A stretch of DNA of 64,000 bases from Alphaproteobacteria bacterium (GTDB taxonomy: Bacteria > Pseudomonadota > Alphaproteobacteria > Micavibrionales > UBA2020). How positions within the stretch are numbered: the first letter of the stretch is position 1; every line of letters starts with the position of its first letter. The notes under the pieces are model-generated. The model had not been told where the DNA came from. It made no database searches and worked only from the letters and a program-made list of their open reading frames with translations. This document shows positions 63,471 through 64,000 of the stretch, piece after piece. The position numbers and the translations under genes are program-made. Where the stretch lies: positions 620,001 through 684,000 of the forward strand of contig JAICWS010000002.1 of assembly GCA_025934695.1 (NCBI GenBank), written 5' to 3'.

Positions 63471-63513
63471 TATTCTCCAATGGAGTATATGTTTATTCTC
63501 CCACGGAGCATAA
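63471..63513. promoter_or_regulatory. Two operator-like palindromes upstream of the vWA gene
   Basis: TATTCTCCAATGGAGTATA (63471-63489) is a 19-bp pseudopalindrome with one mismatched pair. The sequence at 63493-63513 (TTATTCTCC then GGAGCATAA around a 3-bp centre) is a second one with two mismatched pairs. Their centres are 23 bp apart, about two helical turns, so dimers of one regulator could bind on the same face. They lie 67-109 bp upstream of the vWA start codon in an AT-rich stretch. Confidence 0.6.
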
Positions 63514-63780
63514 GTCAATAACAATTTTCAAAATCTTTTGGGCGAGCTATTTTTTACCATAACGCAAATGAATTTGGGACGATGGAATTGAGGCCGTCAG
63601 GCGTGGGAAGTCGCTGCAGGACTGGCGTTTCCGCGATTTCATGAGGGGCCGGTAAGCCGGCCCGTCGCACGGCGAGGGGGCACGCTACCGCCAAATCACG
63701 CTCCGTCGCACAAGGAATTTAAAAATGGAAAAAGGGAACGGCCTGACGCCGATTCCCGAACGGCGGGTTCACCCTCCAGC
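63514..63780. other. Non-coding stretch with a strong hairpin
   Basis: No convincing gene is visible. GGGCCGG (63646-63652) and CCGGCCC (63657-63663) form a 7-bp stem with a TAAG loop. CGTCAGGC near 63596 and GCCTGACG near 63751 could close a larger structure. These features allow a structured RNA, but I match no known class. Confidence 0.3.
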
Positions 63781-63880
63781 CCATCCCGGCGAAAGCCGGA
63801 TCCAGTTCATAGGATTCACTATCTCAATATTCATGAGATAGAAGTTGCATAAACTGGACACCGGCTTTCGCCGGTGTGGA
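63781..63880. repeat. Paired inverted GCGAAAGC repeat
   Basis: Left unit 63781-63808 and right unit about 63852-63880 are inverted copies of the CCGGCGAAAGCCGG palindrome with CCAGTT/AACTGG flanks; an inner ATCTCA/TGAGAT stem lies between them. It precedes the 3' end of the SRPBCC gene. Confidence 0.8.
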
Positions 63881-63897
63881 CAAGAAAAGAAGGCGGC

Positions 63898-64000
63898 TTA
63901 AATCTTCGCCAGATACTCTTCCAGCACGTCGATCGTGCCTTTCCAGCCGCCCTGCATCGACGCGTGGCTGTCGGCGAAGACCTTGCGTTCGGTCTCGGAT
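63898..64000 (-). CDS. SRPBCC/AHSA1-like protein, 3' end only
   Basis: The last 33 codons of a gene that continues beyond the right edge. The visible C-terminus (SETERKVFADSHASMQGG then WKGTIDVLEEYLAKI) resembles the final helix of START/AHSA1-type SRPBCC proteins, where a Gly-Trp-x-x-x-hydrophobic-Leu-x-x-Tyr-Leu pattern is common. The ligand-binding part is outside the window, so the call is tentative. Confidence 0.55.
   Translation of the reverse strand, partial: SETERKVFADSHASMQGGWKGTIDVLEEYLAKI

Noticed and set aside
63550-63642. 31-codon minus-strand frame in the non-coding stretch
   Set aside because: No ribosome binding site and no recognisable features; probably chance.
20626-63880. 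Repeats considered as a CRISPR array
   Set aside because: Units are isolated inverted pairs kilobases apart, without regular spacers or cas genes.

Overview
The window is GC-rich, densely coded DNA that looks like a chromosomal segment of an alphaproteobacterium. The evidence is the gene order rmuC-def-fmt, a fused cysNC beside cysD, an xdhABC operon followed by a NifS4-like cysteine desulfurase, heavy use of 4-bp ATGA/GTGA start-stop overlaps, and small palindromic repeats of the kind common in that class. Genus and family cannot be read from the sequence. I see no rRNA, credible tRNA, CRISPR array, transposase or prophage.

Layout. 1-2.3 kb: fmt (cut by the edge), def and rmuC on the minus strand. 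2.6-4 kb: a CbxX-type AAA+ ATPase. 4.2-7.9 kb: sulfate activation operon cysD-cysNC-cysQ with a large hairpin between cysD and cysNC. 7.9-10.2 kb: a TPR membrane protein and an AAA+ ATPase that overlap. 10.4-13.8 kb: two related polytopic membrane proteins, the second a full YfhO-like protein. 13.8-20.6 kb: a DinB-like protein, then a cysteine region (FAD oxidoreductase, Rrf2 regulator, cysE; divergent cbs, cystathionine lyase, glk). 20.7-27.6 kb: a PLP dehydratase, a GH13 glucosidase and two tandem GlgE-like GH13 proteins. 27.7-36.9 kb: purine catabolism (adenine deaminase; xdhA-xdhB-xdhC-desulfurase) ending in a copper-type P-ATPase. 37-45.3 kb: M3 peptidase, hydrolase, cytochrome P450, ABC-F protein, SPOUT methyltransferase. 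45.4-53 kb: glycan genes (GH3, GH144-like, ABC transporter, GH130). 53.1-54.3 kb: a compact minus-strand unit consisting of a 39-residue proline-rich peptide ending in PGFCPACGRG, a DUF692/MNIO-family enzyme and a 73-residue protein. 54.3-64 kb: tag, asparaginase, a membrane protein with a Nudix-like segment plus a TerB-like protein, a glycogen debranching enzyme, a lipoprotein esterase, a divergent PurA homologue, a vWA protein, and the 3' end of an SRPBCC gene.

How the genes work together. Sulfate is activated by CysD/CysNC and the by-product PAP is removed by CysQ. CysE, Cbs and the lyase connect serine, homocysteine and cysteine, probably under the nearby Rrf2 regulator. Adenine deaminase feeds hypoxanthine to xanthine dehydrogenase, whose molybdenum cofactor is handled by XdhC and sulfurated by the linked desulfurase. 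Several alpha- and beta-glucan enzymes suggest active storage-glucan and oligosaccharide turnover.

The most interesting item is the peptide-MNIO-small protein unit at 53,078-54,257. It resembles a minimal pathway for a ribosomally made, post-translationally modified peptide whose precursor gene is easy to miss because it is only 120 bp long. Also notable are two families of paired inverted repeats placed mostly between convergent genes, one of which supplies a ribosome binding site, a set of TTG start codons, and operator-like palindromes in front of the Rrf2 and vWA genes.
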